A stretch of 64,000 bases of DNA from JAIBCM01 sp041395165 (lineage in GTDB: Bacteria; Verrucomicrobiota; Verrucomicrobiia; JADLBR01; JAIBCM01): assembly GCA_041395165.1 (NCBI GenBank), contig JAWLBA010000004.1, forward strand, positions 1 through 64,000, given 5' to 3'. Numbering within the stretch: the stretch's first letter is position 1; each line of letters begins with the position of its first letter. The position numbers were made by a program, and so were the translations under genes. Under the pieces are notes generated by a model, which searched no databases, had not been told where the DNA came from, and saw nothing but the letters and a program-made list of their open reading frames with translations. Below are positions 63,873 to 64,000 of this stretch, in pieces.

Positions 63873-64000
63873 ATGACAACTCATTCTTTGCTGGAACAGC
63901 GACTAGCCAAGCTCAAAGCTTTGGAACAATTGGGTGTTTCCCCTTTTGGCCAATCTTTTCCTGACACCATTTCCGCACAAGAATGTAAAACCCATTTTCT
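63873..64000 (+). CDS. lysS: Lysyl-tRNA synthetase, N-terminal fragment (continues past the window)
   Basis: The last 128 bases encode TTHSLLEQRLAKLKALEQLG followed by VSPFGQSFPDT, which matches the helical start of class II lysyl-tRNA synthetases before their OB-fold. The frame is open to the end of the window. Only about 42 residues are visible, so the call is probable rather than certain. Confidence 0.78.
   Translation, partial: MTTHSLLEQRLAKLKALEQLGVSPFGQSFPDTISAQECKTHF

Noticed and set aside
1..64000. CRISPR array, insertion sequence or rRNA operon
   Set aside because: No regularly spaced direct repeats, no transposase frames and no rRNA sequence were seen.

Overview
The window looks like a piece of chromosome from a member of the Verrucomicrobiota (not assignable to a genus from sequence alone). 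The main reason is a locus at about 24-35 kb that matches, gene for gene, the Amuc_1098-1102 pilus-like cluster known from Akkermansia: secretin, membrane-anchored Amuc_1099- and Amuc_1100-type proteins, a PilM/PilN-type protein and an Amuc_1102-type secreted protein. A long-form IspG and an Lpt locus (hence an outer membrane) agree with this. Composition is AT-leaning by eye. No prophage, insertion sequence or CRISPR array was seen.

Layout. 0-4.6 kb: ybeY (cut by the window edge), recO, ndk on the plus strand; thrS-infC-rpmI-rplT on the minus strand, with infC apparently starting at AUU. 4.7-9.9 kb: a RelE/Phd-type toxin-antitoxin pair, a small membrane protein, a cluster of palindromic repeats, then rnr-truB-ribF. 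9.9-11.6 kb: an accessory island with a cysteine-peptidase-like protein, two paralogous small proteins and a DAFRHA-motif protein. 11.6-13.8 kb: prmC, prfA, rpmE. 13.9-20.6 kb: purine catabolism (single-chain xanthine dehydrogenase with broken frame, guanine deaminase, XdhC), interrupted by a metzincin-like protein on the other strand. 20.6-34.6 kb: one long minus-strand run that begins with the pilus genes and ends with a pseudopilin, rluD, uracil-DNA glycosylase, phytoene synthase and an acyltransferase. 34.7-41 kb: a large unknown helical protein, a broken permease-universal stress fusion, a secreted two-repeat protein, a MauE/rhodanese pair, a nucleosidase-like protein and tRNA-Met. 41-50.7 kb: recG, then lptC-lptA-lptB-hprK-ptsH-ptsI-nadC-birA-coaX and tRNA-Ser. 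50.8-56.4 kb: a second pilus locus (GspH/I/J/K-like pseudopilins plus a second Amuc_1102-like protein), interrupted by a PIN toxin/antitoxin pair. 56.5-63.9 kb: a lipoprotein, a possible caspase-fold protein, then uppS-cdsA-dxr-rseP-ispG (isoprenoid and lipid synthesis) and the start of lysS.

How the genes connect. The two pilus loci together supply secretins, inner-membrane platform-like proteins, an actin-like assembly protein and pseudopilins of one type IV pilus/type II secretion-like machine; no assembly ATPase, GspF-like protein or prepilin peptidase lies in the window. LptABC with HPr kinase, HPr and EI form a sugar-permease-free regulatory phosphorelay next to LPS export. GuaD, XdhC and the XDH gene form a guanine-to-urate route that is broken at its last step as the sequence stands.

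A striking feature is the number of conserved genes with single-base frame breaks, often in homopolymers (thrS, ribF, xdh, secretin 2, pilMN, nadC, birA, a PIN toxin, gspH, the permease fusion), plus two nonsense codons. Isolated breaks in essential genes point to assembly errors; the dense clusters in xdh and nadC-birA could be real decay. Coordinates for those genes are given for the reconstructed reading frames.
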